Shown: piece by piece, positions 10,741-20,789 of the stretch
Layout: every line of letters begins with the position of its first letter
How positions within the stretch are numbered: position 1 is the stretch's first letter
Assembly (NCBI GenBank): GCA_033032865.1
Contig: JAWHQI010000074.1
Span: 9,976,501 to 10,040,500, forward strand
From: Dactylorhiza incarnata
Taxonomy: Eukaryota > Streptophyta > Magnoliopsida > Asparagales > Orchidaceae
Length of the DNA: 64,000 bases
Direction of reading: 5' to 3'
Position numbers and translations under genes: made by a program
The notes under the pieces: generated by a model
What the model was told of the DNA's origin: nothing
Databases searched by the model: none
Seen by the model: the letters and a program-made list of their open reading frames with translations, nothing else

Positions 10741-13700
10741 ACTTTGCCCTAGACTGTTGGTTCAATCCAACTATTCAGAATCATTCCCACATGACATCCA
10801 GAAAGCAGGCTGCCAAATCATTTACCAACAAAGCACCTAGGACTCAAGAGAAACTGGGTTCCTAAGGAAGTGTAATTGTCTTGCAGGTATGTCCAAAGAC
10901 CACCAAGACTCTTGTGTGGTACTTGGACAGTGGATGCTCCAGGCACATGACTGGAACAAGAAGCCTATTGAAGGAGTTTGCACCTGTAGAAGATGGACCC
11001 AAAGTCAAATTTGGAGGATCTGACAGAGGTGTAGTCAATGGCTATGGTTAGATCACAGATGGCAGTATCACCATCACAAGAGTAGCTTATGTGGAAGGGT
11101 TACAACATAAGCTTATAAGCATAAGTCAGCTATGTGACTTGGGATATGCTGTTTCCTTCCACAAGGATAAGTGCCTGATCAAGAACTGTGAAAATGAATC
11201 CATTCTAACAGGCACTAGGAGTGGAAATATTTATTGTCTAAACTTCATTTGCATTAGAAAAAATGAGTATGTATGTCTTGTAGCAAATGATGGAGTGTCT
11301 GCTTGTGTAAAGTGGCATAATAGACTAGCCCACATTAACTACAAGTCTCTCAAGAAATTAATGTCAGAGAACTTGGTAAGAGATGCTCCTAAGCTGGATT
11401 GCTTAGAAATGAGTCCTTGTCATGCATGTCAAATGTGCAAGCAAACAAGAACTTTATTTAAAAGCATACATGACAAAGAATCCACTAGGTGCCTATACCT
11501 ACTGCACATGGACTTATTTGGTCCTATGGCAGTGCACAGCCTAGGAGGTATGGCTTATACACTAGTTATTATTGATGATCATTCTAGATTTTCCTGGGTA
11601 TTCTTCTTGAAACACAAGTCTGATACCCTAAATACATTCAAGAATTTTGTCAAACAAATTCAGAATGAAGTAAACAACAATGTGGTTAAAATCAGAAGTG
11701 ACCATGGAACTGAATTTTAGTCTGGGTCAATGACCAAATTCTGTGAAGAAGAAGGTATCCTACAAGAGTTTTCTTCTCCCAGAACTCCCAACAGAATGGT
11801 GTGGCTGAGAGGAATAATGGAATACTCATTGAAGCTGGGAGGACCATGCTAAGTGACTCCTCACTCCCAGAATACCTATGGGCTGAGGCAGTTAACACTG
11901 CATGTCATGTGCAAAATAGAGCACTCATCAATAAGAACCATAATTAGACTCCTTATGAGCTAATTAAGGGTAAGAAGCCAACACTAGCTTACTTCAAAAT
12001 CTTTGGAAGTAAATGCTATGTGCTGAAAAACAATAAGCACTATATTAACAAATTCTCTGAAAAGAGCTATGAAAGTGTCTTTGTTGGATATAGCAAGCAT
12101 AGCAAGACCTACAGAGTCTTCAATAAGAATGCTCTTACAATTGAGGAATCTATTCAAATCATTTTTGATGAGAGCAACATGTTGCATAACCCTTCTTCTA
12201 GTTCATCCAATGCGGGAATTGATGAAAGATTAGAGAACCTCAAAATTAGAGAAGAAGAACCAGTTGAGAAGAATAAGTCCTCAACAATGGACTCTATTCC
12301 AGAACCAGTTGAAGAGTTTAAGGAGGAGCCAAATCCCATAGATGTGCCCCTTGAAGAAGGAGCTGAAGAAGTTGCTGAAACCAGAGAGCCAATAAGAGTA
12401 ATGCCTACTGCTATGAGACATCATAGAAATCATCCAACAAATCAGATAATTGGTGAGCTTACTGATGGAGTGAGAACAAGGAGAAGTGCACTAAATGAAA
12501 ACTTGCATCTTAGTTTTCTATCCGAACTTGAGCACAAGAAATTTGAGGAGGCTAACAGAGACCAATTCTGGGTTATGACTATGTAAGAAGAGCTAAACCA
12601 GTTCAAGAGGTGCAAGGCATGGAAACTTGTCCCAAGGCCTCAAGGGCACAATATCATTGGGACAAAGTGGGTATACAGAAATAAGATGGATGAAGCTGGA
12701 TTGATTATAAAGAACAAGGCAAGACTGGTAGCTCAAGGATACAGGCAGGAGGAAGGCATAGACTTCGATCAGACATTTGTACTTGTTGCTAGATTGGAAG
12801 ACATCAGACTCTTTCTAGCTTATGTTGCATACAAATGGATGTCAAATCAACATTCTTGAATGGAAATCTAAAGGAAGAAGTTTATGTAGCTCAACCACCA
12901 GGTTTTATCTCTCCAAACTTTCCTGATCATGTATATTTCCTCAAGAAAGCCTTATATGGGATAAAGCAATCCCCAAGGGCCTGGTATGAGACACTGTCTA
13001 CCTTTCTCCTTGAAAATAAATTCTCAAGAGGAAAAATAGATAAGTCTCTTTTCTTGAGAAGGTTGAAGGGCCAGATCCTTTTGGTCCAGATATATGTTGA
13101 TAACATTATATTTGGATCAACAGATGGGAGTCTTTGCAAAAAGTTTGCTAAACTTATGCAAAGTAAATTTGAAATGAGCAGTATGTGAGAGCTAAAGTAT
13201 TTCTTAGGTCTCCAAGTAAAGCAATCTGAGGAAGGAATTTTCATTTCTCAGACCAAGTTTACCTTGGATATCATAAAGAAATTTGGTATGGAGAACTTTA
13301 CCCCTATGAGAACTCCTGTGGGCTCTACTGTGTCTCTAGACAAGGATGAAAAGGAGAAACTCTATAATGAGTCCATGTATAGAAGCATAATTGGCTCATT
13401 GCTCTATCTTACTGCAAGTAGGCCATACATCATGTTTGCCACATGTGTCTGTGCAAGATATCAAGTGAACCCCAAAGAATCTCACTACTCAGCTGTAAAG
13501 AGAATTCTGAGATATCTAAAGGGTACTCCAAATCTGGGGCTCTGGTATCCTAAGTCAGATGATTTTGAGCTGTGTGGATATTCTAATGCAGACTTTGCTG
13601 GGTGCAAAGTAGACAGAAAAAGCACTTCAGGAACTTGTCAGTTCCTGGGGAGAAAGCAAAAAAGCAAAACAGTATTGCCATCTCCACAACTGAATCAGAA

Positions 13701-13814
13701 TACATTTCAGCTGGCAGTTGGTGTACACAACTCATGTGGATTCAACACCAATTAGAGAATTACAATCTGCACATCAAGAGAACGCCTCTCTTTTGTGATT
13801 CCTTAAGTGCCATC
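10741..13814 (+). pseudogene. pol: Copia Pol: protease, integrase, RT and most of RNase H
   Basis: Coding sequence resumes after element A. Domains in order are the aspartic protease site (WYLDSGCSRHMTG, about 10920), the GAG-pre-integrase/HHCC zinc region (WHNRLAHINYKSL to CHACQMC, 11310-11440), the integrase core (MDLFGPM, IIDDHSRFSW, RSDHGTEF, 11508-11720) and RT ([10 protein letters not shown] near 12670; [27 protein letters not shown] near 13090). RNase H follows (SADFAGC-like, TTESEYIS, about 13560-13700), ending at FCDSLSAI where element B is inserted. Premature stops or frameshifts occur near 11047, 11718, 11780, 12583, 12855, 13186 and 13650-13755. The YVDN sequence stands where the RT catalytic YVDD is expected. 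The enzyme set is inactive. Confidence 0.88.
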
Positions 13815-14059
13815 TGATGAGTCCCAATTATATACATATTTTCGGACTCATTTGGGCCAATTTTCTAGTCTTTGCACCACACTTTAGGCTTGTTTTCATT
13901 TATATTTAATAGCCGTCTATTATTCCACTCTTAGTGCACATGTATGCCCGTTCTTGGTGTGATTCCTTGTAGTCCAGTGGTCCTGGACATTTTCATGCAG
14001 GTTCATGGGATCATGCGATGCTCGGAGTCTGTTTAGGGGCAATTTCTGCCTAAAATGCC

Positions 14060-14305
14060 ACTGATCGTGTGTTTCCTTCACACACGATCACTTGATCGTG
14101 CACCTATGGTCGTGTACGTTCATTTGCTGCCCAAAAACATCTTCGGATTTTGGCCGTGCGTTTGATACGCACGATCGTGCGCACGGTCGTGCGCTTTATA
14201 TTTTTTCTGCAGTTTTGTTTTGCAGGTTTCGGGCACAGAGCGCACGATCACCAACTTTCAGTGCGCACGATCAGTTGACCGTGCGACACTGATCGCGCGC
14301 CCTGT
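14060..14305. promoter_or_regulatory. U3 array of CGCACGATC / GATCGTGCG inverted motifs
   Basis: Roughly ten direct or inverted copies, some diverged (GGTCGTGCG, GACCGTGCG), end just before the TATA box. The related array in the 3' LTR is at 18779-19022. A similar array lies in the LTRs of element D. Confidence 0.8.
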
Positions 14306-14309
14306 TTTC

Positions 14310-14317
14310 TATAAATA
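14310..14317 (+). promoter_or_regulatory. Element B TATA box
   Basis: TATAAATA in the context TTTTCTATAAATACCC, a standard plant TATA setting, conserved at 19030-19037 in the other LTR. It marks the likely RNA start about 30 bp downstream. Confidence 0.75.
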
Positions 14318-15376
14318 CCCAGCCCGCAAAATTAAGTCGACGACCATTCTGCTCTGCCGTTTTCGAGTCCTGTTCGCCTCTTCCTCCCCCTGCGTCATCT
14401 TCCACCACCAGGAGGTGCTCCGGGCTTGTTCTTCACACCAATCTTGAGCCGGAGCTTCCTCTCGGCCTCCTCCTTCATCCTAGCGCTTCAAAGGAAGATC
14501 TATCCGCCATCGCCATCAAGCAAGAGGAAGTTTGCAACCTCTACCGGATCGTGAGATGAAGAAGACGGGCTCATTGGAGAGTAGTGACAGCTCTCTCTAC
14601 CCCGGACGTAGTTGCAGACCGAGCTTGGACGCGGATTGACAACCCAGCGATTCCAACCGTGAATCTACAACGAGCCTTCAGATTCGGTCGATTTCTTGCC
14701 TTGTTCTTCTCTTATTGATGAATATGTAGTTAGATCTAACATTATGATGAAGAAGCACTTAACTTTATTTGCATTTCTATACATTTCATGTCTATGTGAA
14801 ATACTTTACTGTTTGATTTGCTTGAGGAGCGCCCCATTCCATCCTCCATCCCGCCATCACGTTCGTGTGCCGCACTAGCAATTGCTAGTGGCGTGCTTGT
14901 CGACGAGGTGCTTGCGACCCTCATCCGTATTCCTACGCGTCCATCCACCTAGCGAAGCGTGGCATAGCGGCCCGTGTAATCCACTTGCCCTACGAAGCAG
15001 CGCGCTCAAGGCCTGCATAGTTTGATTCCGCTTGCCTACTCGTCCATCCGCCCTTACGAAGTAGTGCGCTCAAGGCCTACGTAGATTCCATCCCGCCAAG
15101 CGAAGCATTGCATAGCGGCATTGCATAGGAGTAGTTTAAGTTGTTTTCTTTTATTTTCCACAAACCAAATCCCCCGTTTCCGCATCCATCCGATTAAAGG
15201 ACTTCAATCTCAAGTCCTTCCTCGATAGATAGCTCCACCTTACTGTGCTCCTTTGAGATCGATACTTGGGGATTCATTCCCATTTTATATTACTTGAATG
15301 ATCGGTACACTGCCGTTTCGTACCGCAGTCTTGCTACCGCCTATAGCGGTGTGCTAAGATTTGCGCATCAAGTTTT

Positions 15377-15394
15377 TGGCGCCGTTGCCGGGGA
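15377..15394 (+). other. Element B primer binding site, tRNA-Asp
   Basis: TGGCGCCGTTGCCGGGGA, 18 nt complementary to the 3' end of plant tRNA-Asp as I know it, six bases inside the LTR. Confidence 0.88.
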
Positions 15395-15661
15395 ACACAG
15401 ACGTGTGAGTTTTCTTGAGAGGGAGAGCCGAGAGATAGTAGTTCTTCCAGTGTTTATAGCCGCCTTATTATTTTTGTTTGCTTTTGAAATTTATATTGTT
15501 TGTTATTATTTCTTTTTCTCTTATTTTAAAGTTTTAAGCAAGTTTAATCCAAGGAGTGTTATTAGTTTGTGTAGATTTCCTTGCAAAGAATTTCAGTTTT
15601 GTTTTATCTGGTTTTATTGTTGAAAATGTCTTTATGAGATATTTCTCCTGGCACTTACGAT

Positions 15662-16828
15662 ATGATGGTCTATTATATAGACCAAATGAATGAGTTAAAT
15701 GCTAGGCAGTGTAGGAATGTTGTTTGCTTGTTGTGTCGAGGAGAGGGTCATGAATTGAAGGACTGTCCTAGTCTTTTCAATCCTGACCACCTCTCCTCCA
15801 CTCATGACAGCATTGTCCCCATCACTCAATCTTTACCCATGGAGGCAATCGTGCCCTCTACCCCCGATCTTATTTCGTGCATGGACTCCTCACTCCCTGT
15901 GTATGGCTTCACTCCTAGTGATGATGATCACTCATCCGTTGGCCAACAAGGAGAGGAATGGGAGCTCCTAGATGCACCTGAGTGGGATGAGGAAAGTATT
16001 CTCTCCATCGAGGAGGCTTTAGCAGATCTTTTTGCGGAGGAACCAAATCTTTTTGTTCCTCCAGTTTCTTTGCAAGATTTTTCTACACACATTCTTTATG
16101 ATCCTATCGAAGTGAAGGAGTGGGGTGATGCTTCTGACTCGGAGGATGCTCCAAAGTGGGATGAGGAGTTTGTTTTCCCCGAAGGGGAGAATGAATGCTT
16201 TGAACATGATGGTGCACCTCGGTGGGATGAGGAGGATACTCTCTCTGATGAGGAGGTTTGCACTTACTCATGGGACGAGGAGGTCCAACTCACCACCGAG
16301 GCTCTTGAGTTCTTGGGTTCCCCTCGCTATGATACTTACGATGATGATAGTGATCTATCCTTGGATCCTGCTGGGAGTGAGATCGGGACCACTCCCCCGA
16401 TTGATTTTTATTTATGTTCTTCTTCTTCTTTATTTCTTGATCCCCTTTCTTCATCTGAGCCTATGCAGGTTGAGTGTTCACAGGTACTTCAGGAGGACTT
16501 GGAGCATTTTGCTCAAGTCAATGATGAGAGCATCCTCTTATGTGAGGAGGTTGATCCCCCCTCCATAGAGGAAGCCTCATTCATTGCCTTCTCTTCCTGC
16601 CGCCTCCCTGAAGATGACACCTTGCTGGGCAAGGATGTTTTTGGTGAGAATAGTGAGGAGGACTCCTCCTCCACTTCTTACTTTCTTTTCTCTCTACCTG
16701 TGATGGGCAGGTTTTATCTTTATTCTGGTAGAGGCGTGACTGTTCTTTCTCCGTGTAGGTACCCGCTACCTACACGCATATTAGAACAGTTACCTGTGCA
16801 CTTTTCTTTTCATAGGCCTATAAGCTAG
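15662..16828 (+). CDS. Element B orphan zinc-knuckle acidic protein, 388 aa
   Basis: One uninterrupted frame begins at the ATG at 15662, about 270 bases after the PBS, where gag would sit. Residues 22-35 are a CCHC knuckle (CLLCRGEGHELKDC), which suggests RNA or DNA binding. There is no capsid domain that I recognise. The rest is strongly acidic, with four spaced repeats around W-D-E-E (DAPEWDEE, DAPKWDEE, GAPRWDEE, YSWDEE), then a serine-rich stretch. It ends PTRILEQLPVHFSFHRPIS, similar to the end of the element F protein. No membrane segment or signal peptide is evident. An acidic tract could mediate protein contact, but the function is unknown. The intact frame in a pol-less element suggests retained use or recent insertion. 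Confidence 0.72.
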   Translation: MMVYYIDQMNELNARQCRNVVCLLCRGEGHELKDCPSLFNPDHLSSTHDSIVPITQSLPMEAIVPSTPDLISCMDSSLPVYGFTPSDDDHSSVGQQGEEWELLDAPEWDEESILSIEEALADLFAEEPNLFVPPVSLQDFSTHILYDPIEVKEWGDASDSEDAPKWDEEFVFPEGENECFEHDGAPRWDEEDTLSDEEVCTYSWDEEVQLTTEALEFLGSPRYDTYDDDSDLSLDPAGSEIGTTPPIDFYLCSSSSLFLDPLSSSEPMQVECSQVLQEDLEHFAQVNDESILLCEEVDPPSIEEASFIAFSSCRLPEDDTLLGKDVFGENSEEDSSSTSYFLFSLPVMGRFYLYSGRGVTVLSPCRYPLPTRILEQLPVHFSFHRPIS

Positions 16829-18522
16829 AACTGTACAAATGCCAAATAAGTCGTGCTGGGATGACAATAACCCCAGTAGTTATCTTACTTTTCTTGCAAT
16901 TTCAATTTATCCAGTTTGTTTAGTTAGTTGCATTTCTTTTTAACATTTCTGCTTTCTTTTGTTTTTGTGGAGCTCACCCCTGCAGGTACTCATTGCAAAT
17001 TCTGAATGGCGGGTTTGCTTCAGATTTTCATGCATCTTCTGGTATGCTCACTTCTGAGCATTGGGTACTCTCTTTCCCTAGACTTCATTTTTAATTTCAT
17101 GGTTATATCTTATATGTGCCCACTCACGTGCACTTTTGCATAGCATGCTAGAAGTATTTTATTTTCAGTTTTTTTTTATTTGTTCATTTTCACCGCACAC
17201 CACTACACCCACTTTAGCGCACGCTCGCTTGTTTTTATGCTCCCGTATACTCAATTCTTGGATGTGATGTAGGAAGTGCTGTATTAGCCAAAATAATTGC
17301 AAGATGGAGTGGAATGTTGACTCTTGTAGTGCTCTAGTTGAGTACTCGTGTCTTGCATAGGTATTTGAGTAGAATTAGTTTTAATTCATGCTTCTAATTT
17401 ATAATTAGTAGATTTGCGTAGATTTTAGTTTATTTTACTCAAAATGGTGAATGTGGTTGAATCTAGCGGTAGCATGGTATTGTGTGTAGGCGAACGCGAG
17501 GTTCGTGTTTCTTGAGTCGGGAGGAAGGATTACCTTTCTTGAGGGCTAAGAACTTGCCCCAAGCGACTCTCGAAGCATGGGTGCGAACGATTTGCAAGTT
17601 GAGCGTGACGTAGGCCATCTATTTGGCAAGCTTGAGTCTTGTTTTACCGTTCCTATACACTAACCATTGCTAGCCCATTTTGTGCCTACCCGATCTTTTG
17701 ATTTAGCTCCACCATACTTCACCAAGGCCTAAAAGCTAATCCTATTATCGCAACCAAAAATTAAGCTAAAAGCATTTATGAATTGTAATTTTCCAATGCG
17801 GTGCGGTGTTGCGAAACTTCAGTGTTGATGTGAAAGTTTTAAAAATGTCTATGTGCTAAAAATTGTGCTATTAGATCTGGGGATGAAAAGAAAAGAAAAA
17901 GAAAAGCAAAGAAAAAAATAGATGTATACCCCCAGCGTTTTAATTGAAACATCTAAATGGTATTGATTGTTGTAGGCCATGTGCACACCCGGTTTCAAAG
18001 TCATGTGTGGGGGTGTGTTACACGTGTATTATTGAGGCTTCTATGATTTAGCATTTTTGTGTGCTCAATTGGGTTTCGATTAGCCTTCACGTTTATCTTT
18101 GCATTCCAAACCGTAACCCAAGCCTCATGTAAACCTAAAGTCCTATCGATTTGTCTTGTGAGTTCACTAGCGCCGTGGAGAGAGTGTGACCGGGCGAGCA
18201 TATGGTTCTCGACGTTGATGGATTTCAACGGAGATAATTCCGAGTTCCGGTCTTGGGTAACATTCACCATCGCAACTTGCTTACTTTCGTACTGCGCGTG
18301 ACCTCGCGATTCACCAACATTCCATTTTTGAGTAAAAAATAAATTCCTTTTTACGCTTTTACACTTTTATAAAGTAGCTAGCATATGTAAAAACTTCTTC
18401 TAATGAACTTCTATGCACACTAGTATGAAACTTCGCATTCTATTCCATGTTTGCAAATTTTTTGGTTAGCTATGTTTTTCCTACTCCTCCGGATATGTTT
18501 GCCCGGGACGTGCAAACAGGTA
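16829..18522 (+). other. Element B 3' untranslated region
   Basis: No coding sequence I can support. It contains a purine/pyrimidine run near 17880-17915 and a PPT-like G-rich stretch (TGTGTGGGGGTGTG) near 18003-18016, about 520 bases before the true PPT. Short open frames here look random. Confidence 0.6.
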
Positions 18523-18534
18523 AGTCTGGGGGTG
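18522..18534 (+). other. Element B polypurine tract
   Basis: AAGTCTGGGGGTG directly precedes the 3' LTR (TGATGAG). Confidence 0.75.
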
Positions 18535-20092
18535 TGATGAGTCTCAATTATATACATATTTTCGGACTCATTTGGGCCGATTTTCTAGTCTTTGCACCAC
18601 ACTTTAGGCTTGTTTTCATTTATATTTAATAGCCGTCTATTATTCCACTCTTAGTGCACATGTATGCCCGTTCTTGGTGTGATTCCTTGTAGTCCAGTGG
18701 TCCTGGACATTTTCATGCAGGTTCATGGGATCGTGCGATGCTCGGAGTCTGTTTAGGGGCAATTTCTGCCTAAAATGCCACTGATCGTGCGTTTCCTTCA
18801 TGCACGATCACTTGATCGTGCGCCTATGGTCGTGCATGTTCATTTGCTGCCCAAAAACAGCTTCGGATTTTGGTCGTGCGTTTTATACGCACGATCATGC
18901 GCACGGTCGTGCGCTTTATATTTTTTCTGCAGTTTTGTTTTGCAGGTTTCGGGCACAGAGCGCACGATCACCAGCTTTCAGTGCGCACGATCAGTTGATC
19001 GTGCGACACTGATCGTGCGCCCTGTTTTCTATAAATACCCAGCCCGCAAAATTAGGTCGGACGACCATTCTGCTCCGCCGTTTTCGAGTCCTGTTCGCCT
19101 CTTCCGCCCCCTACATCATCTTCCACCACCAGGAGGTGCTCCGGGCTTGTTCTTCACGCCAATCTTGAGACGGAGCTTCCTCTCGGCCTCCTCCTTCATC
19201 CTAGCGCTTCAAAGGAAGATCTAGCCGCCATCGCCATCAAGCAAGAGGAAGTTTGCAACCTCTACCGGATCGTGAGATGAAGAAGACGGGCTCATTGGAG
19301 AGTAGTGACAGCTCTCTCTACCCCGGACGTAGTTGCGGACCGAGCTTGGACGCGGATTGACAACCCGGCGATTCCAACCGTGAATCTACAATGAGCCTTC
19401 GGATTCGGTCGATTTATTGCCTTGTTCTTCTCTTATTGATGTATATGTAGTTAGATCTAACATTATGATGAAGTAGCACTTAACTTTATTTGCATTTCTA
19501 TACATTTCATGTCTATGTGAAATACTTTACTATTTGAGTTGCTTGAGGAGCGCCCCATTCCATCCTCCATCACGCCTTCACGTTCGTGTGCCGCACTAGC
19601 AATTGCTAGTGGCGTGCTTGTCGACGAGGTGCTTGCGACCCGCATCCGTATTCCTACTCGTCCATCCGCCTAGCGAAGCGTGGCATAGCGACCCGTGTAA
19701 TCCACTCACCCTACGAAGCAGCGCGCTCAAGGCCTGCATAGTTCGATTCCGCTTGCCTACTCGTCCATCCGCCCTTACGAAGTAGCACGCTCAAGGCCTA
19801 CGTAGATTCCATCCCGCCAAGCGAAGCATTGCATAGCGGCATTGCATAGGAGTAGTTTAAGTTGTTTTCTTTTATTTTCCACAAACCAAATCCCCCATTT
19901 CCGCATCCATCCGATTAAAGGACTTCAATCTCAAGTCCTTCCTCGATAGATAGCTCCACCTTACTGTGTTCCTTTGAGATTGATAGTTGGGGATTCATTC
20001 CCATTTTATATTACTTGAACGATCGGTACACTGTCGTTTCGTGCCGCAGTCTTGCTACCGCCTATAGCGGTGTGCTAAGATTTGCGCCATCG
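18535..20092 (+). repeat. Element B 3' LTR (1558 bp)
   Basis: Pair of 13815-15370, with U3 array 18779-19022 and TATA box 19030-19037. Confidence 0.92.
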
Positions 20093-20300
20093 CCATCTCA
20101 ATTGCCAAAAATCCTGTGGCACACAGTAGAACAAAACATATTGAAATTAGATATCATTTCATTAGAGAGCAGGTTGAAAAAGAGGACATCTGCCTTAATA
20201 TGTCAATACTGAGAGACATATTGCTGACATTTTCACTAAATCCCTTGATGAGTCTAAATTCAATCAATTCAAAATTGAATTGGGCATGTTAGGTTATTGA
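20093..20300 (+). pseudogene. pol: Copia RNase H, C-terminal end
   Basis: After element B and the duplicated CCATC, the Copia frame continues with the conserved end of RNase H ([30 protein letters not shown], near 20105-20190). A frame change follows, then the [18 protein letters not shown] tail and a stop near 20300. This completes the pol gene interrupted at 13815. It marks the 3' end of pol, after which the spacer and env-like ORF begin. Confidence 0.85.
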
Positions 20301-20789
20301 AATTGGGTATGTTGAATCCATTGTATTTTTTTAAATAAGTATGCCATATTTCTATAGGTTGGATCTCAGACAAGGTCCACCTTAAAGTGATATGAAAATC
20401 TTAGATCCTGAAGATTGGAACATCAGAAGGAACAACTTCAAGTCCCTTAGAGCAAAACAACCTCTCAAAGGATATCGTCGTAGTCAATAACGACGACATT
20501 AATGAAGTCTCGACAAAAACATCTGAATCTCGATGACACCAATAAAGACACTCTCGACGACACTCCAGACCTACAAAATGACGTCATAAAACTCAACACT
20601 GTCATGATTGTGCTGCAATTACGAGAGCTTCAAAACAATATATGAGGATTTGAATAGGTACACGCCTCTTTACCTTCCCAATGCATTACTTTATATATTA
20701 GGCATCATGTAAGCATAGAGATTACGTACACACAAAACCCTAGAATTCTTCCTTCTTCTTCATCCATACAACAACTCTCTGCTAACAAA
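20301..20789 (+). other. Spacer between Copia pol and the env-like ORF
   Basis: No coding sequence is seen. From 20470 to 20570 it has repeated short CGTCG/CGACG motifs in both orientations (ATCGTCGTAGTC, AACGACGACAT, CTCGACGACAC), echoed in the U3-proximal segment at 23420-23778. Confidence 0.5.

Larger units (their letters stand above)
13815..15370 (+). repeat. Element B 5' LTR (1556 bp)
   Basis: Matches 18535-20092 with scattered substitutions. U3 holds a GCGCACGATC palindrome array (14060-14305) directly before a TATA box. Confidence 0.92.
13815..20092 (+). mobile_element. Element B: non-autonomous LTR retrotransposon with tRNA-Asp primer site (Athila/Tat-like ends)
   Basis: LTRs are 13815-15370 and 18535-20092, with inverted ends TGATG/CATCA. 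The flanking duplication is CCATC (13810-13814 and 20093-20097), inside the Copia RNase H gene. The PBS matches tRNA-Asp, as in Athila-type Gypsy elements. The 3.16 kb interior has no protease, RT or integrase and one 388-residue zinc-knuckle ORF. It must depend on another element for its enzymes. The extreme 3' LTR end carries a one-base insertion and a changed last base relative to the 5' LTR, so the right border is certain to within one or two bases. Confidence 0.9.
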
